Positions 34,492 through 43,108 of a stretch of DNA of 58,021 nt are shown one piece after another. The notes beneath the pieces are model-generated. The model ran no database searches. It saw nothing but the letters and a program-made list of their open reading frames with translations, and was not told the DNA's origin. Source of the stretch: Phycisphaerales bacterium (GTDB taxonomy: Bacteria; Planctomycetota; Phycisphaerae; Phycisphaerales; SM1A02); contig JASMLY010000056.1 in the NCBI GenBank assembly GCA_030748455.1, positions 1 through 58,021 of the forward strand, read 5' to 3'. A program made the translations under genes and the position numbers. Numbering within the stretch: the first letter of the stretch is position 1; each line of letters begins with the position of its first letter.

Positions 34492-35883
34492 TTAGCAGGG
34501 ACCCCACGCATCTACAACTGAAAGAAGGTCAGTGACATCTACTTCACCATCGCCATTCACATCCTCATCGCAACTATTGCAAGATCCCCAACTTGCAACT
34601 ATAGCTAAGAGATCAGTGACATTTACATTGCCATCACCACTGACATCTGCATCACAGACGCCATCACAACTTTCGTCGAATACGTTTCCACCTTCATCAA
34701 ACCAAACACCATGAATATCAGTAGGGGTGTTACCACAAAAGTACGTATTTGAAATATGCAATCCAGAACCTTCCGCACCAACTTGATAAATCCCACCTCC
34801 ATAAGACGCCTCGTTATCACGAATGATGCAGTTGTCTATTGTCGCAGTACTATTAGAAACAATACCACTTCCCAATACGTAGTTACCACCTTGAACAGTA
34901 AATCCACGAAGTATTGCTTCGGATGACTCACTGTTATAAAGCGTTACTACTGCTCCACTGATTCCATTTCCGTCGATAATGGTAGATTCTGGTCCATCAA
35001 GACTTTCAATCAGAATGTTCTTCCCAAAGTAGTCAATTGTTTCGTTGTACGTTCCAGCCATAACTTGAATCGAATCATTCGAACTGCAAGCAGTGATAGC
35101 ATCACTAATAGTTGCAAAGTCTCCAGTTGGTCCTACAACAAACACATCTATAGAACAGTCGCCAGAGTTGTACGAATGTTTTTCTGCTTGATAGACTTCA
35201 GAGGGGCCAGAAGCATTAGTGCTTTGTGCCCATGCGATAAAACTAACATTCTCGATGTTCGCAACACTTGCACTGTTTAACTCAAACTGAAAATCTCGAA
35301 TTGTTGATTCACCAGAATCTAAAGTTACGTCTTGTGATGTTGCTTGCATAAAGCAGGCATAGTTATAGTTTGGGTTTGCAGGGTAATCATGCAAAACTTG
35401 GGCACAATGAAGTCGTAAATTTTTCCCAGTACCATCAACTTCTACTCCAACTTCAATGCTGACAGAGTAGGTATCGGTATCAACACTTGAACCACACATT
35501 GTGATAGTCACATCTGTTGGCGCAGCTTGCCGTTGCATGTATCTAGAGCGAAGTTGAGTGTAATTACCTGATGGACTTCCATAAGAACCCTCTTGACCAT
35601 ATACGCCATCCATCCAAACAGTGGGGTATCCAGGCACATTATAGAAATTTTGACGAATGTCACCCCAAGAAGTTGAATAGGAATCAGAACAGTGTATTTG
35701 TAATGGGAAGAACGTATCAGGGAACTCATCTTGTAACATAATTAGACCATTTGCGACATCTGGGCAATAAGTGCACCAAGTTGCAGTAAAGTTCTCGGCA
35801 ACAACCTTGCGCGGAGCTGCTTCTAGTGAAGTTGTTGATATGGCAATAGTTGTTGTCGTTAAAAAAAATTGTAGTAGTTTCAT
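34492..35883 (-). CDS. Secreted thioredoxin-like/beta-helix protein with dockerin-like pair
   Basis: 463 residues. Signal peptide 1-22. An N-terminal thioredoxin-fold domain (about 25-130) has ENFTATWCTYCPDVANG with an active-site-like CTYC and a cis-Pro region YNVPGYPTVWMDG, as in Omp28-related proteins. Residues 130-250 are a beta domain. A right-handed beta-helix (about 255-400; PTGDFATISDAITA, GTYNETIDY, GGGIYQVG) of the parallel-repeat type follows, and then an EF-hand pair (DVSGDGNVNVTDLLAIVASW; DVNGDGEVDVTDLLSVVDAW). A redox or cargo-folding role is possible but unproven. Start at ATG 35883, five bases after AGGAG. It begins eight bases after the pseudopilin gene, so the two form an operon. 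Confidence 0.8.
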   Translation of the reverse strand: MKLLQFFLTTTTIAISTTSLEAAPRKVVAENFTATWCTYCPDVANGLIMLQDEFPDTFFPLQIHCSDSYSTSWGDIRQNFYNVPGYPTVWMDGVYGQEGSYGSPSGNYTQLRSRYMQRQAAPTDVTITMCGSSVDTDTYSVSIEVGVEVDGTGKNLRLHCAQVLHDYPANPNYNYACFMQATSQDVTLDSGESTIRDFQFELNSASVANIENVSFIAWAQSTNASGPSEVYQAEKHSYNSGDCSIDVFVVGPTGDFATISDAITACSSNDSIQVMAGTYNETIDYFGKNILIESLDGPESTIIDGNGISGAVVTLYNSESSEAILRGFTVQGGNYVLGSGIVSNSTATIDNCIIRDNEASYGGGIYQVGAEGSGLHISNTYFCGNTPTDIHGVWFDEGGNVFDESCDGVCDADVSGDGNVNVTDLLAIVASWGSCNSCDEDVNGDGEVDVTDLLSVVDAWGPC

Positions 35884-35891
35884 CTTAACTC

Positions 35892-36767
35892 CTATTGGTC
35901 ATCCCACTCAAGGGTTACATTCGGTTCTGATACATCACCTGACAATTCACTTACTAAAACTAGCCAAGTGTCTCCCCCATAAAAGTTACAAACACCAGTG
36001 ACGCAGTCAATGTTAAAAAGATTATCCGGTGTTTGCCCATCTGATGTTCTATATATGCTGTTCTCTGGATATAAAGTTTCTTCTAGAGAAACGTGATTAT
36101 CCTGCCAACACACGTTACCAATCCAAGACAAACCACGTCCGTGGATATCGAATGTTTTTGATAAAAGGTTTATGTCACCAAACATTGGGCCACGATTTGC
36201 TAAAACAGCAAAATCAGAAGAACCTGAGTTCTTCCATTGTATTGGTTTGCGTGTTCCAATTACTGGAATTGATGCATAAGAAACATTACATCTGTCATCT
36301 AAATCGCAATCAAATTCTTCATCCCAATAAACATCGACAGATGGGGATGGGTTGTAAACACTGAAGTCATAATCATCCATCACAAAAACACTTCCATGTG
36401 GTTCGCTATCACTAACAACAACTTCGGTGCTATACAAACCCTGCATCACGCTGACTGAATGAATGTTGTCTGTTGAATTCTGAAGTGCATCTTCAGGACC
36501 TCGACCCTTTACTTCTTGACCAAGCACAGGATCTTCTAAACGATCAATCAGCCCCGGTGTTGGGAATCGCTGTTCATCTCCCGCAGCCCAACTCAACCAT
36601 CCCTGGTGAATAGACTTAATTTTGCTAGCATCTTTCTGAACCAGCGCAACATATCTAGCTCTTCCTAAAGCTGGAACGAGAACGCTTAGCAACAGGGCGA
36701 TAATAGACATTACAACAAGCAACTCAATAAGCGTAAAACCCTTATTAGATTTGATTCTTTTAATCAT
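35892..36767 (-). CDS. Type II pseudopilin-like protein (N-methylation/cleavage motif)
   Basis: 291 residues. It starts with a short basic leader (IKRIKSNK) followed by GFTLIELLVVMSIIALLLS, the prepilin peptidase site (Gly/Phe, Glu at +5) and the N-terminal pilin helix. The remaining 240 residues are a soluble domain with WLSWAAGDEQRFPTPG and a Cys-containing C-terminal part, in the style of the many DUF1559-like pseudopilins of Planctomycetes. Expected location: inner membrane/periplasmic pseudopilus, linked to type II secretion. ATG 36767 is preferred over the TTG one codon upstream. Same operon as the thioredoxin/beta-helix protein. Confidence 0.83.
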   Translation of the reverse strand: MIKRIKSNKGFTLIELLVVMSIIALLLSVLVPALGRARYVALVQKDASKIKSIHQGWLSWAAGDEQRFPTPGLIDRLEDPVLGQEVKGRGPEDALQNSTDNIHSVSVMQGLYSTEVVVSDSEPHGSVFVMDDYDFSVYNPSPSVDVYWDEEFDCDLDDRCNVSYASIPVIGTRKPIQWKNSGSSDFAVLANRGPMFGDINLLSKTFDIHGRGLSWIGNVCWQDNHVSLEETLYPENSIYRTSDGQTPDNLFNIDCVTGVCNFYGGDTWLVLVSELSGDVSEPNVTLEWDDQ

Positions 36768-36944
36768 CAAAATATATACTAGCCTTAAAAGACCTCTAAG
36801 TCCAGAAAAATAACTTCAATTCATATATTTTTTGTTTATGGGTGTTACTTGCTCAATAAAATGCGAAAAATACGTCAATTGCTAGTGTCAAACGCTTGCA
36901 GCTTCTTTCACACCCATTGCATCTATAAACTAAACAGAGGCTAC

Positions 36945-37454
36945 TTACATTTGGGTATCAGTTGTGTCGCTATACAAATCGAGATAAAAATCTCGAAGTT
37001 TGCGTCCGTCAATTTCACGTTCTCGACCTTGAAGAAACCCAAACGTGTCAAACATAGACAACGCTGGACCTCGTTCGATTCTGACATCAAGGATGACCTT
37101 TAAAAATTGTTTTTCTTTGCAAAAGGTGATTGCTTGCTCCATGAGTTTCGTGCCGATCCCTTTACGACGAAACCCTTCACGGACTCGCAAACGTCTGATT
37201 TCGGCAGAGTCTGTGTTAACTCGTTGTACACCAATCATTCCAACAATGAATTCGTCAATTTCTGCTACCCAAAACCCACTGTCCTTGCATTCAAAATATC
37301 CTGCAACTAAGTGTTCGAGATCTGCTCCAGTATCATTCTCACGTAGATGTCCTTCTATTCGACTTTTTTCAAACAATTCACGGAGGACTGGCACATCGAT
37401 CTCTGATGCAATTCGAATACATGGAGGTGAGTTGTTGGAGGGAGTACTACGCAT
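36945..37454 (-). CDS. GNAT family N-acetyltransferase
   Basis: 169 residues. The acetyl-CoA binding motif of GNAT enzymes is visible: RRLRVREGFRRKGIGTKLME (about residues 92-111) has the R-x-x-G-x-G/A pattern, preceded by the beta4 strand FIVGMIGVQRV and followed by FLKVILDVRIERGPALSMFDTFGF, the usual motif B region. Substrate unknown. Start ATG 37454 overlaps the end of the phosphoesterase gene by eight bases. Last gene of the minus-strand group valS, DUF1570 lipoprotein, phosphoesterase, acetyltransferase. Confidence 0.82.
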   Translation of the reverse strand: MRSTPSNNSPPCIRIASEIDVPVLRELFEKSRIEGHLRENDTGADLEHLVAGYFECKDSGFWVAEIDEFIVGMIGVQRVNTDSAEIRRLRVREGFRRKGIGTKLMEQAITFCKEKQFLKVILDVRIERGPALSMFDTFGFLQGREREIDGRKLRDFYLDLYSDTTDTQM

Positions 37455-37938
37455 CGTTGTCACAAACCTCAAGGAATACAAGTGAATCAGTGCTTGTATC
37501 TAACACTGCAACAGTGTACACCGAGGCTCGATGCAATGCTCCAGGATTAATGCAACGCGTTTTATTGACCAATTCATCGCGTTTTTCGTGCGTATGCCCG
37601 TGGAGTAGGTAGGGAACTTCTTCATCTAGATAAGACTGGTACTTTGTTTCATCATGCCCATGAAGAAACGCAATGCGTTTTCCATCAAGAACAATATCAC
37701 CATATGCACCTCGCACATCGATCCCAACGTGTACTGCATAAGAATGTAGCCGTGAAACCCAATCACAATTCCCAAAGACAAAAGAAACATCGTATCCAAT
37801 GAGTTCATCAAGGACTTCTTCAATTTCTACATCACCTAAATGGATAAATTTTGTACAGCCCTGAGCTTCGAGCAATTTCATCGCTTGGCGCGTGCGTTCT
37901 ATTTCACCATGGGAGTCTGAGAGAATACCGACCAACAT
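37447..37938 (-). CDS. YfcE/MJ0936-type metallophosphoesterase
   Basis: 163 residues, typical for the YfcE family of small calcineurin-fold phosphodiesterases. All metal motifs are seen: GILSDSHGE (D-x-H, residues 4-12), HLGDVE, VFGNCDW, FLHGHDE and LLHGHTHEK (G-H-x-H). These enzymes cleave artificial phosphodiesters; the biological substrate is unclear. Starts two bases before the DUF1570 stop on the minus strand and overlaps the acetyltransferase gene. Confidence 0.88.
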   Translation of the reverse strand: MLVGILSDSHGEIERTRQAMKLLEAQGCTKFIHLGDVEIEEVLDELIGYDVSFVFGNCDWVSRLHSYAVHVGIDVRGAYGDIVLDGKRIAFLHGHDETKYQSYLDEEVPYLLHGHTHEKRDELVNKTRCINPGALHRASVYTVAVLDTSTDSLVFLEVCDNDA

Positions 37939-37939
37939 A

Positions 37940-38893
37940 TCAACGCCAAGACGTTCCTGGTTTTACAAAATTCTCTACCCATTGCAAATATTGGGATTCG
38001 AGTTGCTCTGGGTTATTCGTAAACGCAAAGAGCCACCCAATGTGTCTTGTAGGTTCTCGTAGTCGTCCTTCAAGTGCATCTAACAAAATTTTCCGAAGAG
38101 CAGGTCGGTACCTACCATCGTCGTATTCCATAAGAAAGCTGGTAAAAGCCCAAAGTTGCGCGTAATATCCAAGAAGTGTCCCGCGACCTTGCGAGAGCAA
38201 TTCACTTGGCTCAGCAGCTAGCAAGTCCTTAAGCGGGGTTAATTGCTTGGACGCAACAATAGTGCGGAGTGTTGAAAGGCGGTCCCAGTTACTTGCAGGC
38301 TGAAAAATTAATGCATCTCTGCGAACTCGAAACCCCTCCATCCACGTGCCGATTCCTTCGTCTAACCATGTAGGTAAAGTATCTTGCAAGATCGACTCAG
38401 CATATTGATGCCAGCCTTCATGTGCTGCAATCCGAAACGTTGAACGACTCCGACCCCTTCGATCGAGATGAAAGAGGATTGCAGTCCCACCTATCGTAAG
38501 ACCACCTTTTCCTAACCCTTCCCATTGGCGGGCTTCGTCTCCGAGCAAATCCTCTATCTTCTCTTGCCATTCTTCCTCTGATGAAAAAAGGAACACTTCA
38601 AGCCGTTCCTCTGGATAGGGCAACTCGCCAAAAATCGTTGAATAGTGTTTCAATAAAGACTCATAGAAAAAAGGAAGAGAACGAATAATATGGTCATGTG
38701 GAATTGAGGTTTTGATATCCCAGCCTTCCGTCACTATGCGCGTTCCTTCGACAGAACCCCATGCCCAATGTTCTTGAATTACTTGAGCTTTGGGAGCCAC
38801 TGTAGGGCGTGGTGGTAGTTCTGTTTGGAGCGCCGTTTCACAAGAAAGGGAGCAAAATAGTACGAAGCAAATTGTCAGGAATCGAACGATCAT
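37940..38893 (-). CDS. DUF1570-like (peptidase MA-type gluzincin) lipoprotein
   Basis: 317 residues with a lipoprotein signal: hydrophobic residues 4-17, then S-L-S-C. The core contains AAHEGWHQYAES (HExxH) and, about 15 residues on, TWLDEGIGTWMEG, whose Glu would be the third zinc ligand, as in the DUF1570/peptidase MA-like group common in Planctomycetes. An N-terminal part (about 30-130) resembles the pro-region FGELPYPEERLEVFLF seen in the family. Protein substrate unknown. Its ATG overlaps the stop of valS by four bases. Confidence 0.78.
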   Translation of the reverse strand: MIVRFLTICFVLFCSLSCETALQTELPPRPTVAPKAQVIQEHWAWGSVEGTRIVTEGWDIKTSIPHDHIIRSLPFFYESLLKHYSTIFGELPYPEERLEVFLFSSEEEWQEKIEDLLGDEARQWEGLGKGGLTIGGTAILFHLDRRGRSRSTFRIAAHEGWHQYAESILQDTLPTWLDEGIGTWMEGFRVRRDALIFQPASNWDRLSTLRTIVASKQLTPLKDLLAAEPSELLSQGRGTLLGYYAQLWAFTSFLMEYDDGRYRPALRKILLDALEGRLREPTRHIGWLFAFTNNPEQLESQYLQWVENFVKPGTSWR

Positions 38894-41800
38894 GATGCTA
38901 TGGTTTCTTTGGCTAGAGCAAGTTCTGCCTCAGCTTGCGCCAACAACTCTCGTGTTTCTTCGACCAATGCAGGAGGCGCGTTATCCACATACCCTTTGTT
39001 GCTCAGTTTTCCTCGCAAAGCACCAATCCGTTTTTCAAGCGCTTCGATTTCTTGTTCAAGGCGAGCACAAGCTGCCTGTGATTCTTCTTCGTCGAGTAGA
39101 TTAGCAAGGAGAATACGGTCAGAACCAAACGGAATAACTGTACCGCTCACGGAATCTTCAATGGGTGCGATGCGTTCAAGACCAGCAACCGCTGCTAGAG
39201 CAACTTCATGTTTTTTCGCAAGTTCTAGGGTCTCACCTGCAGCGTAAAGATGAATTTTCCGTTTTGGTTTTACATTCTGTTCTGCTCTGCACCCTCGGAT
39301 CGCAGTAACTAGATCTCTCATCGCTTCAAATGAATCTATCTCATCTTGACAAAGGGATAGGTCGCCTGCAATAGGCCACGGAGCAGTTGCAACTAATGCA
39401 GAAGATGCCATCTCAATACCTACCACAGAGCCAGCGGGAATATTTTGTACATGAGTCCACATCGCTTCAGTCACAAATGGGCAAACTGGATGCAACACTC
39501 TGCACAACGCATCCAAAACAGTGTGCAAAATCCGTTGTTGTTCGGGATCATCTTTCACTGTTGGTTTAATTGTTTCAAGATACCAATCACAAAGATCTCT
39601 CCAAAGAAAATCATAGAGTGACTCAGTGACTTCACTGAATTTGTATTCTTTCATTGCTTGGTTGATTCGGTTGATTGCAACTTGTGTTCTTGAAAGAATC
39701 CACTGGTCAACGGGAGGTCGTGTTGAAGGGTTCACAATTTCCGAAGGATTCGATATATTCATCAAAGCAAAGCGGGATGCATTCCAGAACTTGTTTGCAA
39801 AATTTCGCCCGACATCAAACCGAGTGGATGTATTCATCGCAAGAGGCGTCTGGGTGCAATCCTTAGTTTCGCCAATGAGATTTCCATACACTGTTGACAT
39901 TGTTTTAGAACTATCTTCAGGGCAAGACTGCATGGGAGCCATCACAGTATGTCCAGTGTGAGAAGTGATGTATTTTGGCACAAAACTTTTTCCCGAATGT
40001 GGACAGATGAGATCCACACCAAGACGTACATCTTGTGTTCCTGTTGCAAGTTGCACCATCGTAAGTCGCATCGCATCAGCACCGTGTGTTTGAATAATGT
40101 CTCGGGGGTCGACACCATTTCCAAGTGACTTACTCATGCGCTGACCAAACCCATCTTGAATCATCGGGTTAATAAATACAGCACCAAAGGGAAGCGTTCC
40201 ACCTCTGAAATATCTATTGAACATCACCATCCGACTTACCCAAAGTGTAATGATGTCCCGTCCGGTACATAGGACACTTGTCGGATTGAATGTATCTAGT
40301 AACCCTTCGGTTTCAGGATACTTCTCTGGATTGGGCCAACCCATCGTGGAAATTGGCCAAAGAGCAGAACTAAACCAAGTGTCTAACACATCTACATCAC
40401 GAACAAATCCTGCTTTTTCTAATGTTGTCTCGAGTTCATCATTTCCCCCTGCAACACAGATGGAAACTCGCGTGATTCCTTCTGCATCTGGATCCTCAAC
40501 AACTGCGTGTAACCCAGTATGGTCTTGGCAAGGCCATTGAGCAGGCGCATCGCTTGTAAACGTTTTCGACCAAACAGGAATACGATGTCCCCACCAAAGT
40601 TGGCGTGAAATGCACCAATCTTGGAGGTTTTCATGCCAAGATTGAAACGTGTGTGCATAACGAGATGGGTAGAAGGATAGTTCCCCATCACCTTGCGAAT
40701 TTCCTGATTCTCTTTTTGGTGGGGTTCCTTCATATTGGTTCGGTGAGAGTGCACGAAGCGCTTCCCCTGAGAGACGATCATCTGTTACACGAACATACCA
40801 CTGATCACTTAAGTATGGTTCAATCGGGACATGGCTTCGATAACTATGCCCAACACTGTGGTTGTACTCTCTAACACCCTCCAACAGATCGTTCTCTTTA
40901 AACCAAGCAAGAATGCTTTCCCGAGCGTCTTCGCGAGAAAGCCCTAAAAATTGTTTCGCTTCATCACTGACATCTTCCCAGCCGTGGGCATCGCTCATTG
41001 AAGCATCAGGAGCCATGACGTTAATGACCTCAAGTTGATGCCGCAAGCCAATTGCCCAGTCGTTTGGATCATGCGCGGGTGTTACTTTCAAAAAGCCACT
41101 TGACATCGCTGCTTTTGGATCATCACCACCTTGCATCACTACATATTCATCTTCAATAATCGGAATAATTCGATCAACAATTGGCAGACGAATTGCTTTG
41201 CCGCGCAACGCTTTTGCACGTGGATCGTTTGGATTCACTGCAACCGCAGTGTCTCCCAACATCGTTTCTGGGCGTGTTGTTGCGACTGTGACAAACCCTG
41301 AGCCATCATCAAGTGGATACCGCAAGTAATACATGTGTCCCAATACGTCTTGCATTTCTACTTCATCATCTGCAAGCGCAGTTAGGGTGACGGGATCCCA
41401 ATTAACCAATCGCTTTCCTCGGTAGATCAACCCGTCGGAAAACAACTTGAAGAATGCTTCCCGAACTGCGTCTGCGCACATATCGTCCATCGTAAACCGA
41501 GTGCGATCCCAGTCACAAGAAGTTCCCATCGAACGAAGTTGTGAAAGTATCGTGGCTTGATATTCGTCTTTCCATGCTTGAACCCTAGCGATGAATTCGT
41601 CCCGTTCGAAGTCGGTTCTTTTTTTCCCTTCTTGCTGCATGAGCCGTTTTTCAACGACTGATTGTGTTGCTATTCCAGCATGATCTGTGCCAGGAATCCA
41701 AAGGGTTGAAAAGCCACACATCCTGTGATACCGAATCAATACATCTTGAAGCGTATTGTTGAGAGCATGCCCAAGATGGAGTGGGGCGGTCACGTTTGGC

Positions 41801-41943
41801 GGTGGGATGACGATCGAATACGGATCGCCGCTTGCACGAGGGTCGCCTGCATTCACGTCTGAATCATCCCATTTTGATAAAATTTCGGACTCTACCTCTG
41901 AAGGAGCGTATGATTTAGGGATGATGTCTTGCTGTTCTGCCAT
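38890..41943 (-). CDS. valS: Valyl-tRNA synthetase
   Basis: 1017 residues. Charges tRNA-Val. Class I signatures: PPPNVTAPLHLGHALNN (HIGH-type) near residue 50, and RMSKSLGNGVDPRD (KMSKS) near 590. The editing domain (CP1), anticodon-binding domain (NRINQAMKEYKFSE) and the C-terminal coiled coil (KRIGALRGKL) are present. Unusual: between the KMSKS region and FANKFWNASRF there is an insert of about 60 residues (DLICPHSGKSF, SCPEDSSK) containing several Cys, absent from the E. coli enzyme as I know it. Start: ATG 41943 (MAEQQD); ATG 41949 and 41961 are alternatives, and none has a good ribosome site. Translation upstream of these is not family-like. Confidence 0.92.
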   Translation of the reverse strand: MAEQQDIIPKSYAPSEVESEILSKWDDSDVNAGDPRASGDPYSIVIPPPNVTAPLHLGHALNNTLQDVLIRYHRMCGFSTLWIPGTDHAGIATQSVVEKRLMQQEGKKRTDFERDEFIARVQAWKDEYQATILSQLRSMGTSCDWDRTRFTMDDMCADAVREAFFKLFSDGLIYRGKRLVNWDPVTLTALADDEVEMQDVLGHMYYLRYPLDDGSGFVTVATTRPETMLGDTAVAVNPNDPRAKALRGKAIRLPIVDRIIPIIEDEYVVMQGGDDPKAAMSSGFLKVTPAHDPNDWAIGLRHQLEVINVMAPDASMSDAHGWEDVSDEAKQFLGLSREDARESILAWFKENDLLEGVREYNHSVGHSYRSHVPIEPYLSDQWYVRVTDDRLSGEALRALSPNQYEGTPPKRESGNSQGDGELSFYPSRYAHTFQSWHENLQDWCISRQLWWGHRIPVWSKTFTSDAPAQWPCQDHTGLHAVVEDPDAEGITRVSICVAGGNDELETTLEKAGFVRDVDVLDTWFSSALWPISTMGWPNPEKYPETEGLLDTFNPTSVLCTGRDIITLWVSRMVMFNRYFRGGTLPFGAVFINPMIQDGFGQRMSKSLGNGVDPRDIIQTHGADAMRLTMVQLATGTQDVRLGVDLICPHSGKSFVPKYITSHTGHTVMAPMQSCPEDSSKTMSTVYGNLIGETKDCTQTPLAMNTSTRFDVGRNFANKFWNASRFALMNISNPSEIVNPSTRPPVDQWILSRTQVAINRINQAMKEYKFSEVTESLYDFLWRDLCDWYLETIKPTVKDDPEQQRILHTVLDALCRVLHPVCPFVTEAMWTHVQNIPAGSVVGIEMASSALVATAPWPIAGDLSLCQDEIDSFEAMRDLVTAIRGCRAEQNVKPKRKIHLYAAGETLELAKKHEVALAAVAGLERIAPIEDSVSGTVIPFGSDRILLANLLDEEESQAACARLEQEIEALEKRIGALRGKLSNKGYVDNAPPALVEETRELLAQAEAELALAKETIAS

Positions 41944-42754
41944 TTCCATACTTCGTATCATACCCGCCATACTCATCGGAGTCGTTTGTTTGCACGCTTG
42001 TACTGAGAGGAGCGAAGAGAGCACGCCGCATCTTTCAACGCAAGCACGAAGAGCGGCGATCAACAGCGCAGTGGAACATCTCAACGCTGGGCGAACCGTT
42101 GAAGCGTTAGCAATCACATCCAAACTTATTCTACAAGACCCAACTTCACTTGAGACTTTAGAGAAACACGCGATTGTTCTGCTTGCAGAGGCGACTAGAG
42201 TTGAGCAAATTGGTGAAACCAATCTTGCAAAAATTCGCAGAGAGGAAGCGCTTGAAACATATATTGCTGCTTGCAATGTACCGAACGTAGGTGGGTTGAC
42301 GCAACTTTCCGCCGCCCAACTTGCACACATGCTTGAAGAAATTCCTCTTGCACAATCGCTCTATAAAAAAGCGCATGTTGCCATCCCAAACGACGGTCGC
42401 AGCGCGCTTTGGTTAGCACAAATAGAGTTACTCAACAAACATTGGGAAGAAGCCTCTCACTGGATTGAAGAAAGTCTTGCTCGCCAACCAAATGAACCCT
42501 CGGCGCTCATTTCTGCGGGTCTTATTCAGGCACAACTCGGTAACTGTGAACAGTCTCTCATCTACGCAAAGCGTGCGGTTGAGATCCGACCCAAAGATGA
42601 ACAAGTACGGTTTATGCAAGCTCGTATTCTGAGGCTTTGCAATAACCCACACCGCGCCCTTGAGATACTCAGTGCTCTTTCTTTTGCAAAGGATCAAATT
42701 GTCGCACAGGAAATCGGCCTTTGTAAAGCAACTCTTGAGGATTTGAATCGATGA
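41921..42754 (+). CDS. TPR-repeat lipoprotein
   Basis: 277 residues. Signal with lipobox: hydrophobic stretch, then C-L-H-A-C, lipidation at about Cys26. The rest is helical TPR sequence with clear repeat boundaries (NAGRTVEALAITSKLILQDP; HWEEASHWIEESLARQPNEP; NCEQSLIYAKRAVEIRPKDE), suggesting a protein-interaction scaffold in the envelope. Starts ATG 41921 or 41924; both overlap the 5' end of the divergent valS by about 20 bases. The next gene begins with an ATGA overlap. Confidence 0.75.
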   Translation: MMSCCSAISILRIIPAILIGVVCLHACTERSEESTPHLSTQARRAAINSAVEHLNAGRTVEALAITSKLILQDPTSLETLEKHAIVLLAEATRVEQIGETNLAKIRREEALETYIAACNVPNVGGLTQLSAAQLAHMLEEIPLAQSLYKKAHVAIPNDGRSALWLAQIELLNKHWEEASHWIEESLARQPNEPSALISAGLIQAQLGNCEQSLIYAKRAVEIRPKDEQVRFMQARILRLCNNPHRALEILSALSFAKDQIVAQEIGLCKATLEDLNR

Positions 42755-42939
42755 GTACTACTCCGACCCTTTACATGATAGTGGTGGCACTTGTTCTCAT
42801 TCTCTTGCTCGGAATCGTAGCAGTTGCAGTGATCGCCATGATAGCGAGACGTTGTCGGTGTAAATCCGATAACAAACTCCTAGATCCAACTGACCTCGCA
42901 GTTGATCCGTGGGAAGAAGCAGGGCGTAGGCACAAATAA
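42751..42939 (+). CDS. Small single-span membrane protein
   Basis: 62 residues: a hydrophobic helix (about 7-32, VVALVLILLLGIVAVAVIAM) with an N-terminal outside orientation likely, then a basic, Cys-containing stretch ARRCRCK and an acidic tail DPTDLAVDPWEEAG. No family recognised. Its ATG overlaps the TPR gene stop, so it belongs to the same operon and may act with that lipoprotein. Confidence 0.6.
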   Translation: MSTTPTLYMIVVALVLILLLGIVAVAVIAMIARRCRCKSDNKLLDPTDLAVDPWEEAGRRHK

Positions 42940-43108
42940 CTGCATTTCGAACTCAAACATGCCTAGTACGTATGAGTTTTGTATAAAGAAACTCTGTCCA
43001 GTAGTGCCCTTTATTTGATAGAAAACAGGGTTCACTCAAGGCGTGGGGCGAGTGTGCCGATGCCAATTTGAGTTCTCTCTTGTTTAACTATAAAAGGATT
43101 ACGCTCCT

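Noticed and set aside
13721..35883. Dockerin-like pairs taken as a cellulosome
   Set aside because: No cohesins, scaffoldins or glycoside hydrolases are present in the window.
37045..37485. 146-residue plus-strand ORF
   Set aside because: Antisense to the GNAT gene.
43068..43094. TTGAGT and TATAAA ahead of the S41 protease gene as a promoter
   Set aside because: Spacer is only 15 bases and the -10 sits so close to the start codon that the ribosome site would be excluded from the transcript.
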